Shown: positions 7,301 through 21,371 of the stretch, one piece after another
Layout of the letters: each line of letters opens with the position of its first letter
Numbering within the stretch: the stretch's first letter is position 1
From: Sipunculus nudus
Taxonomy: Eukaryota > Annelida > Sipuncula > Golfingiida > Sipunculidae
Reading direction: 5' to 3'
Length of the DNA stretch: 64,000 bases
Assembly (NCBI GenBank): GCA_026874595.1
Contig: CM049316.1
Coordinates: 51,779,676 to 51,843,675, forward strand
The notes under the pieces: generated by a model
What the model was told of the DNA's origin: nothing
What the model saw: the letters and a program-made list of their open reading frames with translations, nothing else
Databases searched by the model: none
Program-made: the position numbers and the translations under genes

Positions 7301-10300
7301 TCCTTTTCGAGATATCCTGCTCACAAGGCAAATGTTAAAATACAATTTTTTCTAATTTGGCTCTAAAACGTCGAAAAATAAGTCAAGGTCTCTAATCTTC
7401 GAACTTGACCAAGATTTTGTTAACATACATCAGCACCGAAGAAATAAAATACCTACGGTAAATCATTTTTCGAGATATCCCGCTCACATTGTAAATGTTA
7501 ACACATGCCAGTTTTTTCCTATAATTGGCTCTAAAACGTCGAAAAAAATAAGTCAAGGTCACCAATCTTCGAACTTGACCGAGATTTTGTTAATATACAT
7601 AAGCTCCGAAGAAATAAAATTCCTACAGTAAATCTATTTTGAGATATCCCGCTCACAAGGTAAATGTTACACATGCCAGTGTGTTCCTATAATTCGCTCT
7701 AAAACGTCGAAAAATAAGTCAAGGTCACCAATCTTCGAACTTGACCGAGATTTTGTTAATATACATCAGCACAGAAGAAATAAAATTCTTACCGTAAACG
7801 CTTTTCGAGAAATCATGCTTACAAGGTAAATGTTAACACATGCCAGTGTGTTCCTATAATTCGCTCTAAAACGTCGAAAAATAAGTCAAGGTCACCAATC
7901 TTCGAACTTGACCGAGATTTTGTTAATATACATCAGCACCGAAGAAATAAAATTCCTACAGTAAATCTATTTTGAGATATCCCGCTCACAAGGTAAATGT
8001 TAACACATGCCAGTGTGTTCCTAAAATTCGCTCTAAAACGTCGAAAAATAAGTCAAGGTCACCCATCTTTGAACTTGACCGAGCATTTGTTAATATATAT
8101 CAACACCGAAGAAATAAAATTCCTACAGTAAATCCTTTTTGAGATATCCCGCTCACAAGGTAAATGTAAACACATGCCATTTTTTTTCCTATAATTCGCT
8201 CTAAAAAGTCGAAAATAAGTCAAGGTCAAACATCTTTGAACGTGACCGAGATTTTGACAATATACATCAGCACAGAAGAAATAAAATTCTTACGGTAAAT
8301 CCTTTTCGAGATATCATGCTTACAAGGTAAATGTTAACACATGCCAGTGTGTTCCTATAATTCGCTCTAAAACGTCGAAAAATAAGTCAAGGTCACCAAT
8401 CTTCGAACTTGACCGAGATTTTGTTAATATACATCAGCACCGAAGAAATAAAATTCCTACAGTAAATATATTTTGAGATATCCCGCTCACAAGGTAAATG
8501 TTAACAAATGCCAGTGTGTTCTTATAATTCGCTCTAAAACGTCGAAAAATAAGTCAAGGTCACCCATCTTTGAACTTGACCGAGCATTTGTTAATATATA
8601 TCAACACCGAAGAAATAAAATTCCTACAGTAAATCCTTTTTGAGATATCCCGCTCACAAGGTAAATGTAAACACATGCCAGTTTTTTTCCAATAGTTCGC
8701 TCTAAAAAGTCGAAAATAAGTCAAGGTCAAACATCTTTGAACGTGACCGAGATTTTGTTTATATACATCAGCACCGAAGAAATAAAATACCTACGGTAAA
8801 TCCTTTTTGAGATATCCCGCTCACATTGTAAATGTTAACACATGCCAGTTTTTTTTCCTATAATTCGTTCTAAAACGTAGAAAAGTAAGTCAAGGTTACC
8901 CATCTTAGAATTTGACCGAGATTTTGTTTATATACATCGGCACAGAAGAAATAAAATTCTCACGGTAAATCCTTTTCGAGATATCCTGCTCACAAGGCAA
9001 ATGTTAAAATACACTTTTTTTTCTAATTTGGCTCTAAACGTCGAAAAATAAGTCAAGGTCTCTAATCTTCGAACTTGACCAAGATTTTGTTAACATACAT
9101 CAGCACCGAAGAAATAAAATACCTACGGTAAATCATTTTTCGAGATATCCCGCTCACATTGTAAATGTTAACACATGCCAGTTTTTTCCTATAATTGGCT
9201 CTAAAACGTCGAAAAAAATAAGTCAAGGTCACCAATCTTCGAACTTGACCGAGATTTGTTAATATACATAAGCACCGAAGAAATAAAATTCCTACAGTAA
9301 ATCTATTTTGAGATATCCCGCTCACAAGGTAAATGTTAACACATGCCAGTGTGTTCCTATAATTCGCTCTAAAACGTCGAAAAATAAGTCAAGGTCACCA
9401 ATCTTCGAACTTGACCGAGATTTTGTTAATATACATCAGCACAGAAGAAATAAAATTCCTACAGTAAATCTATTTTGAGATATCCCGCTCACAAGGTAAA
9501 TGTTAACACATGCCAGTGTGTTCCTAAAATTCGCTCTAAAACGTCGAAAAATAAGTCAAGGTCACCCATCTTTGAACTTGACGGAGCATTTGTTAATATA
9601 TATCAACACCGAAGAAATAAAATTCCTACAGTAAATCCTTTTTGAGATATCCCGCTCACAAGGTAAATGTAAACACATGCCAGTTTTTTACCTATAATTC
9701 GCTCTAAAAAGTCGAAAATAAGTCAAGGTCAAACATCTTTGAACGTGACCGAGATTTTGTTAATATACATCAGCACAGAAGAAATAAAATTCTTACGGTA
9801 AATCCTTTTCGAGATATCATGCTTACAAGGTAAATGTTAACACATGCCAGTGTGTTCCTATAATTCGCTCTAAAACGGCGAAAAATAAGTTAAGGTCACC
9901 AATCTTCTAACTTGACCGAGATTTTGTTAATATACATCAGCACCGAAGAAATAAAATTTCTACAGTAAATATATTTTGAGATATCCCGCTCACAAGGTAA
10001 ATTTTAACACATGCCAGTGTGTTCCTATAATTCGCTCTAAAACGTCGAAAAATAGGTCAAGGTCACCGATCTTTGAACTTGACCGAGCATTTATTAATAT
10101 ATATCAACACCGAAGAAATAAAATTCCTACAGTAAATCCTTTTTGAGATATCCCGCTCACAAGGTAAATGTAAACACATGGTAGTTTTTTTCCTATAATT
10201 CGCTCTAAACAGTCGAAAATAAGTCAAGGTCAAACATCTTTGAACGTGACCGAGATTTTGTTAATATACATCAGCACCGAAGAAATAAAATACCTACGGT

Positions 10301-11004
10301 AAATCATTTTTCGAGATATCCCGCTCACATTGTTAATGTTAACATATGCCAGTTTTTTCCTATAATTGGCTCTAAAACGTCGAAAAAAATAAGTCAAGGT
10401 CACCAATCTTCGAACTTGACCGAGATTTTGTTAATATACATCAGCACCGGAGAAATAAAATTCCTACAGTAAATCCTTTTTGAGATATCCCGCTCACAAG
10501 GTAAATGTTAACACATGCCAGTGTGTTCCTATAATTCGCTCTAAAACGTCGAAAAATAAGTCAAGGTCACCCATCTTTGAACTTGACCGAGCATTTGTTA
10601 ATATATATATACACCGAAGAAATAAAATTCCTACAGTAAATCCTTTTTGAGATATCCCGCTCACAAGGTAAATGTAAACACATGCCAGTTTTTTCCTATA
10701 ATTCGCTCTAAAAAGTCGAAAATAAGTCAAGGTCAAACATCTTTGAACGTGACCGAGATTTTGTTAATATACATAAGCACAGAAGAAATAAAATTCTTAC
10801 AGTAAATCCTTTTTGAGATATCCCGCTCACAAGGTAAATGTAAACACATGCCAGTTTTTTTCCTATAGTTCGCTCTAAAAAGTCGAAAATAAGTCAAGGT
10901 CAAACATCTTTGAACGTGACCGAGATTTTGTTAATATACATCAGCACCGAAGAAATAAAATACCTACGGTAAATCCTTTTCGAGATATCATGCTTACAAG
11001 GTAA
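4347..11004 (+). repeat. Irregular pentamer-derived region with inserted A-like and A/D mosaic monomers
   Basis: E-class monomers recur at 4347, 5519, 7361 and 9032, so the E-to-E interval grows from 5 to 7, 11 and 10 monomers by multiplication of A-like units. Many inserted units have an A-class head but a D-like CAGAAG/ATTCTTACGG middle and a GATATCATGCTTACAAGG tail. There is no non-satellite insertion. A copy with TAAAACGGCG and CTTCTAACTTGACC appears near 9875-9920 and recurs further right as a lineage marker. Confidence 0.8.
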
Positions 11005-12240
11005 ATGTTAACACATGCCAGTGTGTCCCTATAATTCGCTCTAAAACGTCGAAAAATAAGTCAAGGTCACCAATCTTCGGACTTGACCGAGATTTTGTTA
11101 ATATACATCAGCACCGAAGAAATAAAATTCCTACAGTAAATCTATTTTGAGATATCCCGCTCACAAGGTAAATGTTAACACATGCCAGTGTGTTCCTATA
11201 ATTCGCTCTAAAACGTCGAAAAAAATAAGTCAAGGTCACCAATCTTCGAACTTGACCGAGATTTTGTTAATATACATCAGCACCGGAGAAATAAAATTCC
11301 TACAGTAAATCTATTTTGAGATATTCCGCTCACAAGGTAAATGTTAACACATGCCAGTGTGTTCCTATAATTCGCTCTAAAACGTCGATAAATAAGTCAA
11401 GGTCACCCATCTTTGAACTTGACCGAGCATTTGTTAATATATATCAACACCGAAGAAATAAAATTCCTACAGTAAATCCTTTTTGAGATATCCCGCTCAC
11501 AAGGTAAATGTAAACACATGCCAGTTTTTTTCCTATAGTTCGCTCTAAAAAGTCGAAAATAAGTCAAGGTCAAACATCTTTGAACGTGATCGAGATTTTG
11601 TTAATATACATCAGCACCGAAGAAATAAAATACCTACGGTAAATCCTTTTTGAGATATCCCGCTCACATTTTAAATGTTACAACATGCCAGTTTTTTTTT
11701 CCTATAATTCGCTCTAAAACACATTCGAAAAGTAAGTCAAGGTTACCCATCTTAGAATTTGACCGAGATTTTGTTAATATACATCAGTACAGAAGAAATA
11801 AAATTCTTACGGTAAATCCTTTTCGAGATATCCTGCTCACAAGGCAAATGTTAAAATACACTTTTTTTCAAATTTGGCTCTAAAACGTCGAAAAATAAGT
11901 CAAGGTCTCTAATCTTCGAACTTGACCAAGATTTTGTTAACATACATCAGCACCGAAGAAATAAAATACCTACGGTAAATCATTTTTCGAGATATCCCGC
12001 TCACATTGTAAATGTTAACACATGCCAGTTTTTTCCTATAATTGGCTCTAAAACGTCGAAAAAAATAAGTCAAGGTCACCAATCTTCGAACTTGACCGAG
12101 ATTTTGTTAATATACATAAGCACCGAAGAAATAAAATTCCTACAGTAAAAATCTATTTTGAGATATCCCGCTCACAAGGTAAATGTTAACACATGCCAGT
12201 GTGTTCCTATAATTCGCTCTAAAACGTCGAAAAATAAGTC
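11005..12240 (+). repeat. Copy 1 of a block repeated 2513 bp downstream (15-monomer offset)
   Basis: The marker CTTCGGACTTGACC at about 11,078 recurs at 13,591, and a long-T-tract monomer at 11,650 recurs at 14,163; both are offset by 2513 bp. The first copy carries a small local change (CACATTCG instead of CGTCG) near 11,718. Boundaries were judged by loss of matching and are approximate. Confidence 0.75.
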
Positions 12241-13517
12241 AAGGTCTCTAATCTTCGAACTTGACCGAGATTTTGTTAATATACATCAGCACCGGAGAAA
12301 TAAAATTCCTACAGTAAATCTATTTTGAGATATTCCGCTCACAAGGTAAATGTTAACACATGCTAGTGTGTTCCTATAATTCGCTCTAAAACGTCGATAA
12401 ATAAGTCAAGGTCACCCATCTTTGAACTTGACCGAGCATTTGTTAATATATATCAACACCGAAGAAATAAAATTCCTACAGTAAATCCTTTTTGAGATAT
12501 CCCGCTCACAAGGTAAATGTAAACACATGCCAGTTTTTTTCCTATAGTTCGCTCTAAAAAGTCGAAAATAAGTCAAGGTTAGCCATCTTAGAATTTGACC
12601 GAGATTTTGTTAATATACATCAGCACAGAAGAAATAAAATTCTTACGGTAAATCCTTTTCGAGATATCCTGCTCACAAGGCAAATGTTAAAATACACTTT
12701 TTTTCTAATTTGGCTCTAAACAGTCGAAAATAAGTCAAGGTCAAACATCTTTGAACGTGACCGAGATTTTGTTAATATACATCAGCACCGAAGAAATAAA
12801 ATACCTACGGTAAATCATTTTTCGAGATATCCCGCTCACATTGTTAATGTTAACATATGCCAGTTTTTTCCTATAATTGGCTCTAAAACGTCGAAAAAAA
12901 TAAGTCAAGGTCACCAATCTTCGAACTTGACCGAGATTTTGTTAATATACATCAGCACCGGAGAAATAAAATTCCTACAGTAAATCCTTTTTGAGATATC
13001 CCGCTCACAAGGTAAATGTTAACACATGCCAGTGTGTTCCTATAATTCGCTCTAAAACGTCGAAAAATAAGTCAAGGTCACCCATCTTTGAACTTGACCG
13101 AGCATTTGTTAATATATATATATACACCGAAGAAATAAAATTCCTACAGTAAATCTATTTTGAGATATCCCGCTAACAATGTAAATGTTAACACATGCCA
13201 GTGTTTTCCTATAATTCGCTCTAAAAAGTCGAAAATAAGTCAAGGTCAAACATCTTTGAACGTGACCGAGATTTTGTTAATATACATCAGCACAGAAAAA
13301 ATAAAATTCTTACGGTAAATCCTTTTCGAGATATCATGCTTACAAGGTAAATGTTAACACATGCCAGTGTGTTCCTATAATTCGCTCTAAAACGTCGAAA
13401 AATAAGTCAAGGTCACCAATTTTCGAACCTGACCAAGATTTTGTTAATATACATCAGCACCGAAGAAATAAAATACCTACGGTAAATCCTTTTTGAGATA
13501 TCCCGCTCACATTGTAA
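12241..13517 (+). repeat. Satellite segment that prefigures the 14-monomer unit
   Basis: The succession D-type (AAGGTTAGCC, 12,578), C-type with CTCTAAACAG (12,716) and B-type with an expanded TA run (about 13,115) is the one repeated inside each 2341-bp unit at 17.7, 20.1, 24.1 and 26.4 kb. It differs from them by few substitutions, for example GTTAATATAC here against GTTAAAATAC there. Confidence 0.7.
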
Positions 13518-15009
13518 ATGTTAACACATGCCAGTGTGTCCCTATAATTCGCTCTAAAACGTCGAAAAATAAGTCAAGGTCACCAATCTTCGGACTTGAC
13601 CGAGATTTTGTTAATATACATCAGCACCGAAGAAATAAAATTCCTACAGTAAATCTATTTTGAGATATCCCGCTCACAAGGTAAATGTTAACACATGCCA
13701 GTGTGTTCCTATAATTCGCTCTAAAACGTCGAAAAAAATAAGTCAAGGTCACCAATCTTCGAACTTGACCGAGATTTTGTTAATATACATCAGCACCGGA
13801 GAAATAAAATTCCTACAGTAAATCTATTTTGAGATATTCCGCTCACAAGGTAAATGTTAACACATGCCAGTGTGTTCCTATAATTCGCTCTAAAACGTCG
13901 ATAAATAAGTCAAGGTCACCCATCTTTGAACTTGACCGAGCATTTGTTAATATATATCAACACCGAAGAAATAAAATTCCTACAGTAAATCCTTTTTGAG
14001 ATATCCCGCTCACAAGGTAAATGTAAACACATGCCAGTTTTTTTCCTATAGTTCGCTCTAAAAAGTCGAAAATAAGTCAAGGTCAAACATCTTTGAACGT
14101 GATCGAGATTTTGTTAATATACATCAGCACCGAAGAAATAAAATACCTACGGTAAATCCTTTTTGAGATATCCCGCTCACATTTTAAATGTTACAACATG
14201 CCAGTTTTTTTTTCCTATAATTCGCTCTAAAACGTCGAAAAGTAAGTCAAGGTTATCCATCTTAGAATTTGACCGAGATTTTGTTAATATACATCAGTAC
14301 AGAAGAAATAAAATTCTTACGGTAAATCCTTTTCGAGATATCCTGCTCACAAGGCAAATGTTAAAATACACTTTTTTTCAAATTTGGCTCTAAAACGTCG
14401 AAAAATAAGTCAAGGTCTCTAATCTTCGAACTTGACCAAGATTTTGTTAACATACATCAGCACCGAAGAAATAAAATACCTACGGTAAATCATTTTTCGA
14501 GATATCCCGCTCACATTGTAAATGTTAACACATGCCAGTTTTTTCCTATAATTGGCTCTAAAACGTCGAAAAAAATAAGTTAAGGTCACCAATCTTCGAA
14601 CTTGACCGAGATTTTGTTTATATACATCAGCACCGAAGAAATAAAATTCCTACAGTAAATCTATTTTGAGATATCCCGCTCACAAGGTAAATGTTAACAC
14701 ATGCCAGTGTGTTCCTATAATTCGCTCTAAAACGTCGAAAAATAAGTCAAGGTCACCAATCTTCGAACTTGACCGAGATTTTGTTAATATACATCAGCTC
14801 CGAAGAAATAAAATTCCTACAGTAAATCTATTTTGAGATATCCCGCTCACAAGGTAAATGTTAACACATGCCAGTGTGTTCCTATAATTCGCTCTAAAAC
14901 GTCGAAAAATAAGTCAAGGTCACCCATCTTTGAACTTGACCGAGCATTTATTAATATATATCAACACCGAAGAAATAAAATTCCTACAGTAAATCCTTTT
15001 TGAGATATC
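13518..15009 (+). repeat. Copy 2 of the 2513-bp-offset block and lead-in to the 38-mer duplication
   Basis: It matches 11,005-12,240 up to about 14,752. The whole stretch recurs at an offset of 13,858 bp (27.4-28.87 kb), including the long T-tract monomer at 14,163/28,021. Confidence 0.75.
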
Positions 15010-18000
15010 CCGCTCACAAGGTAAATGTAAACACATGCCAGTTTTTTCCTATAGTTCGCTCTAAAAAGTCGAAAATAAGTCAAGGTTAGCCATCTTAGAA
15101 TTTGACCGAGATTTTGTTAATATACATCAGCACAGAAGAAATAAAATTCTTACGGTAAATCCTTTTCGAGATATCCTGCTCACAAGGCAAATGTTAAAAT
15201 ACACTTTTTTTCTAATTTGGCTCTAAAACGTCGAAAAATAAGTAAAGGTCTCTAATCTTCGAACTTGACCAAGATTTTGTTAACATACATCAGCACCGAA
15301 GAAATAAAATACCTACAGTAAATCATTTTTCGAGATATTCCGCTCACATTGTAAATGTTAACACATGCCAGTTTTTTCCTATAATTGGCTCTAAAACGTC
15401 GAAAAAAATAAGTCAAGGTCACCAATCTTCGAACTTGACCGAGATTTTGTTAATATACATCAGCACCGAAGAAATAAAATTCCTACAGTAAATCTATTTT
15501 GAGATATCCCGCTCACAAGGTAAATGTTAACACATGCCAGTGTGTTCCTATAATTCGCTCTAAAACGTCGAAAAATAAGTCAAGGTCACCAATCTTCGAA
15601 CTTGACCGAGATTTTGTTAATATACATCAGCACCGAAGAAATAAAATTCCTACAGTAAATCTATTTTGAGATATCCCGCTAACAATGTAAATGTTAACAC
15701 ATGCCAGTGTTTTCCTATAATTCGCTCTAAAACGTCGAAAAAAATAAGTCAAGGTCAAACATCTTTGAACGTGACCGAGATTTTGTTAATATACATCAGC
15801 ACAGAAAAAATAAAATTCTTACGGTAAATCCTTTTCGAGATATCATGCTTACAAGGTAAATGTTAACACATGCCAGTGTGTTCCTATAATTCGCTCTAAA
15901 ACGTCGAAAAATAAGTCAAGGTCACCAATTTTCGAACCTGACCAAGATTTTGTTAATATACATTAGCACCGAAGAAATAAAATTCCTACAGTAAATCTAT
16001 TTTGAGATATCCCGCTCACAAGGTGAATGTAAACACATGCCAGTTTTTTTCCTATAATTCGCTCTAAAAGGTCGAAAATAAGTCAAGGTCAAACATATTT
16101 GAACGTGACCGAGATTTTTCTTACCGAAGAAATAAAATACCTAGGGTAAATCATTTTTCGAGATATCCCGCTCACATTGTAAATGTTAACACATGCCAGT
16201 TTTTTCCTATAATTGGCTCTAAAACGTCGAAAAACATAAGTTAAGGTCACCAATCTTCGAACTTGACCGAGATTTTGTTTATATACATCAGCACCGAAGA
16301 AATAAAATTCCTACAGTAAATCTATTTTGAGATATCCCGCTCACAAGGTAAATGTTAACACATGCCAGTGTGTTCCTATAATTCGCTCTAAAACGTCGAA
16401 AAATAAGTCAAGGTCACCAATCTTCGAACTTGACCGAGATTTTGTTAATATACATCAGCTCCGAAGAAATAAAATTCCTACAGTAAATCTATTTTGAGAT
16501 ATCCCGCTCACAAGGTAAATGTTAACACATGCCAGTGTGTTCCTATAATTCGCTCTAAAACGTCGAAAAATAAGTCAAGGTCACCCATCTTTGAACTTGA
16601 CCGAGCATTTATTAATATATATCAACACCGAAGAAATAAAATTCCTACAGTAAATCCTTTTTGAGATATCCCGCTCACAAGGTAAATGTAAACACATGCC
16701 AGTTTTTTTCCAATAGTTCGCTCTAAAAAGTCGAAAATAAGTCAAGGTCAAACATCTTTGAACGTGACCGAGATTTTGTTTATATACATCAGCACCGAAG
16801 AAATAAAATACCTACGGTAAATCCTTTTTGAGATATCCCGCTCACATTGTAAATGTTAACACATGCCAGTTTTTTTCCTATAATTCGTTCTAAAACGTAG
16901 AAAAGTAAGTCAAGGTTACCCATCTTAGAATTTGACCGAGATTTTGTTAATATACATCGGCAGAGAAGAAATAAAATTCTCACGGTAAATCCTTTTCGAG
17001 ATATCCTGCTCAAAAGGCAAATGTTAAAATACACTTTTTTTCTAATTTGGCTCTAAAACGTCGAAAAATAAGTCAAGGTCTCTAATCTTCGAACTTGACC
17101 GAGATTTTGTTAACATACATCAGCACCGAAGAAATAAAATACCTTCGGTAAATCATTTTTCGAGATATCCCGCTCACATTGTAAATGTTAACACATGCCA
17201 GTTTTTTCCTATAATTGGCTCTAAAACGTCGAAAAAAATAAGTCAAGGTCACCAATCTTCGAACTTGACCGAGATTTTGTTAATATACATCAGCACCGAA
17301 GAAATAAAATTCCTACAGTAAATCTATTTTGAGATATCCCGCTCACAAGGTAAATGTTAACACATGCCAGTGTGTGTTCCAATAAATCGCTCTAAAACGT
17401 CGAAAAATAAGTCAAGGTCACCAATCTTCGAACTTGACCGAGATTTTGTTAATATACATCAGCACCGGAGAAATAAAATTCCTACAGTAAATCTATTTTG
17501 AGATATTCCGCTCACAAGGTAAATGTTAACACATGCCAGTGTGTTCCTATAATTCGCTCTAAAACGTCGATAAATAAGTCAAGGTCACCCATCTTTGAAC
17601 TTGACCGAGCATTTGTTAATATATATCAACACCGAAGAAATAAAATTCCTACAGTAAATCCTTTTTGAGATATCCCGCTCACAAGGTAAATGTAAACACA
17701 TGCCAGTTTTTTTCCTATAGTTCGCTCTAAAAAGTCGAAAATAAGTCAAGGTTAGCCATCTTAGAATTTGACCGAGATTTTGTTAAAATACATCAGCACA
17801 GAAGAAATAAAATTCTTACGGTAAATCCTTTTCGAGATATCCTGCTCACAAGGCAAATGTTAAAATACACTTTTTTTCTAATTTGGCTCTAAACAGTCGA
17901 AAATAAGTCAAGGTCAAACATCTTTGAACGTGACCGAGATTTTGTTAATATACATCAGCACCGAAGAAATAAAATACCTACGGTAAATCATTTTTCGAGA

Positions 18001-21000
18001 TATCCCGCTCACATTGTTAATGTTAACATATGCCAGTTTTTTCCTATAATTGGCTCTAAAACGTCGAAAAAAATAAGTCAAGGTCACCAATCTTCGAACT
18101 TGACCGAGATTTTGTTAATATACATCAGCACCGGAGAAATAAAATTCCTACAGTAAATCCTTTTTGAGATATCCCGCTCACAAGGTAAATGTTAACACAT
18201 GCCAGTGTGTTCCTATAATTCGCTCTAAAACGTCGAAAAATAAGTCAAGGTCACCCATCTTTGAACTTGACCGAGCATTTGTTAATATATATATATACAC
18301 CGAAGAAATAAAATTCCTACAGTAAATCTATTTTGAGATATCCCGCTAACAATGTAAATGTTAACACATGCCAGTGTTTTCCTATAATTCGCTCTAAAAA
18401 GTCGAAAATAAGTCAAGGTCAAACATCTTTGAACGTGACCGAGATTTTGTTAATATACATCAGCACAGAAAAAATAAAATTCTTACGGTAAATCCTTTTC
18501 GAGATATCATGCTTACAAGGTAAATGTTAACACATGCCAGTGTGTTCCTATAATTCGCTCTAAAACGTCGAAAAATAAGTCAAGGTCACCAATTTTCGAA
18601 CCTGACCAAGATTTTGTTAATATACATCAGCACCGAAGAAATAAAATACCTACGGTAAATCCTTTTTGAGATATCCCGCTCACATTGTAAATGTTAACAC
18701 ATGCCAGTGTGTCCCTATAATTCGCTCTAAAACGTCGAAAAATAAGTCAAGGTCACCAATCTTCGGACTTGACCGAGATTTTGTTAATATACATCAGCAC
18801 CGAAGAAATAAAATTCCTACAGTAAATCTATTTTGAGATATCCCGCTCACAAGGTAAATGTTAACACATGCCAGTGTGTTCCTATAATTCGCTCTAAAAC
18901 GTCGAAAAAAATAAGTCAAGGTCACCAATCTTCGAACTTGACCGAGATTTTGTTAATATACATCAGCACCGGAGAAATAAAATTCCTACAGTAAATCTAT
19001 TTTGAGATATTCCGCTCACAAGGTAAATGTTAACACATGCCAGTTTTTTTCCAATAGTTCGCTCTAAAAAGTCGAAAATAAGTCAAGGTCAAACATCTTT
19101 GAACGTGACCGAGATTTTGTTTATATACATCAGCACCGAAGAAATAAAATACCTACGGTAAATCCTTTTTGAGATATCCCGCTCACATTGTAAATGTTAA
19201 CACATGCCAGTTTTTTTCCTATAATTCGTTCTAAAACGTAGAAAAGTAAGTCAAGGTTACCCATCTTAGAATTTGACCGAGATTTTGTTAATATACATCG
19301 GCAGAGAAGAAATAAAATTCTCACGGTAAATCCTTTTCGAGATATCCTGCTCAAAAGGCAAATGTTAAAATACACTTTTTTTCTAATTTGGCTCTAAAAC
19401 GTCGAAAAATAAGTCAAGGTCTCTAATCTTCGAACTTGACCGAGATTTTGTTAACATACATCAGCACCGAAGAAATAAAATACCTTCGGTAAATCATTTT
19501 TCGAGATATCCCGCTCACATTGTAAATGTTAACACATGCCAGTTTTTTCCTATAATTGGCTCTAAAACGTCGAAAAAAATAAGTCAAGGTCACCAATCTT
19601 CGAACTTGACCGAGATTTTGTTAATATACATCAGCACCGAAGAAATAAAATTCCTACAGTAAATCTATTTTGAGATATCCCGCTCACAAGGTAAATGTTA
19701 ACACATGCCAGTGTGTGTTCCAATAAATCGCTCTAAAACGTCGAAAAATAAGTCAAGGTCACCAATCTTCGAACTTGACCGAGATTTTGTTAATATACAT
19801 CAGCACCGGAGAAATAAAATTCCTACAGTAAATCTATTTTGAGATATTCCGCTCACAAGGTAAATGTTAACACATGCCAGTGTGTTCCTATAATTCGCTC
19901 TAAAACGTCGATAAATAAGTCAAGGTCACCCATCTTTGAACTTGACCGAGCATTTGTTAATATATATCAACACCGAAGAAATAAAATTCCTACAGTAAAT
20001 CCTTTTTGAGATATCCCGCTCACAAGGTAAATGTAAACACATGCCAGTTTTTTTCCTATAGTTCGCTCTAAAAAGTCGAAAATAAGTCAAGGTTAGCCAT
20101 CTTAGAATTTGACCGAGATTTTGTTAAAATACATCAGCACAGAAGAAATAAAATTCTTACGGTAAATCCTTTTCGAGATATCCTGCTCACAAGGCAAATG
20201 TTAAAATACACTTTTTTTCTAATTTGGCTCTAAACAGTCGAAAATAAGTCAAGGTCAAACATCTTTGAACGTGACCGAGATTTTGTTAATATACATCAGC
20301 ACCGAAGAAATAAAATACCTACGGTAAATCATTTTTCGAGATATCCCGCTCACATTGTTAATGTTAACATATGCCAGTTTTTTCCTATAATTGGCTCTAA
20401 AACGTCGAAAAAAATAAGTCAAGGTCACCAATCTTCGAACTTGACCGAGATTTTGTTAATATACATCAGCACCGGAGAAATAAAATTCCTACAGTAAATC
20501 CTTTTTGAGATATCCCGCTCACAAGGTAAATGTTAACACATGCCAGTGTGTTCCTATAATTCGCTCTAAAACGTCGAAAAATAAGTCAAGGTCACCCATC
20601 TTTGAACTTGACCGAGCATTTGTTAATATATATATATACACCGAAGAAATAAAATTCCTACAGTAAATCTATTTTGAGATATCCCGCTAACAATGTAAAT
20701 GTTAACACATGCCAGTGTTTTCCTATAATTCGCTCTAAAAAGTCGAAAATAAGTCAAGGTCAAACATCTTTGAACGTGACCGAGATTTTGTTAATATACC
20801 TCAGCACAGAAAAAATAAAATTCTTACGGTAAATCCTTTTCGAGATATCATGCTTACAAGGTAAATGTTAACACATGCCAGTGTGTTCCTATAATTCGCT
20901 CTAAAACGTCGAAAAATAAGTCAAGGTCACCAATTTTCGAACCTGACCAAGATTTTGTTAATATACATCAGCACCGAAGAAATAAAATACCTACGGTAAA

Positions 21001-21359
21001 TCCTTTTTGAGATATCCCGCTCACATTGTAAATGTTAACACATGCCAGTGTGTCCCTATAATTCGCTCTAAAACGTCGAAAAATAAGTCAAGGTCACCAA
21101 TCTTCGGACTTGACCGAGATTTTGTTAATATACATCAGCACCGAAGAAATAAAATTCCTACAGTAAATCTATTTTGAGATATCCCGCTCACAAGGTAAAT
21201 GTTAACACATGCCAGTGTGTTCCTATAATTCGCTCTAAAACGTCGAAAAAAATAAGTCAAGGTCACCAATCTTCGAACTTGACCGAGATTTTGTTAATAT
21301 ACATCAGCACCGGAGAAATAAAATTCCTACAGTAAATCTATTTTGAGATATTCCGCTCA
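15010..21359 (+). repeat. 38-monomer higher-order unit, copy 1 (6344 bp)
   Basis: Markers in this block recur exactly 6344 bp downstream: AAGGTTAGCC at 15,081/21,425 and 17,751/24,095, and the CGGCAGAGAAG monomer at about 16,970/23,314. The two copies are directly adjacent, so this is a tandem duplication. The unit is about 10 monomers followed by two 14-monomer subunits. Few differences were seen by eye, for example AGTAAAGGTC near 15,243 against AGTCAAGGTC in copy 2. Confidence 0.88.
16690..19030 (+). repeat. 14-monomer subunit (2341 bp), copy 1
   Basis: Anchor positions from 16,721 to 19,062 give 14 intervals of 163-171 bp, totalling 2341 bp. The next subunit repeats it in tandem with near identity. 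Confidence 0.88.
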
Positions 21360-21371
21360 CAAGGTAAATGT
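19031..21371 (+). repeat. 14-monomer subunit (2341 bp), copy 2
   Basis: It repeats the preceding subunit base for base over long stretches. One private difference is ATATACCTCAGC near 20,800, where the others have ATATACATCAGC. Confidence 0.88.
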
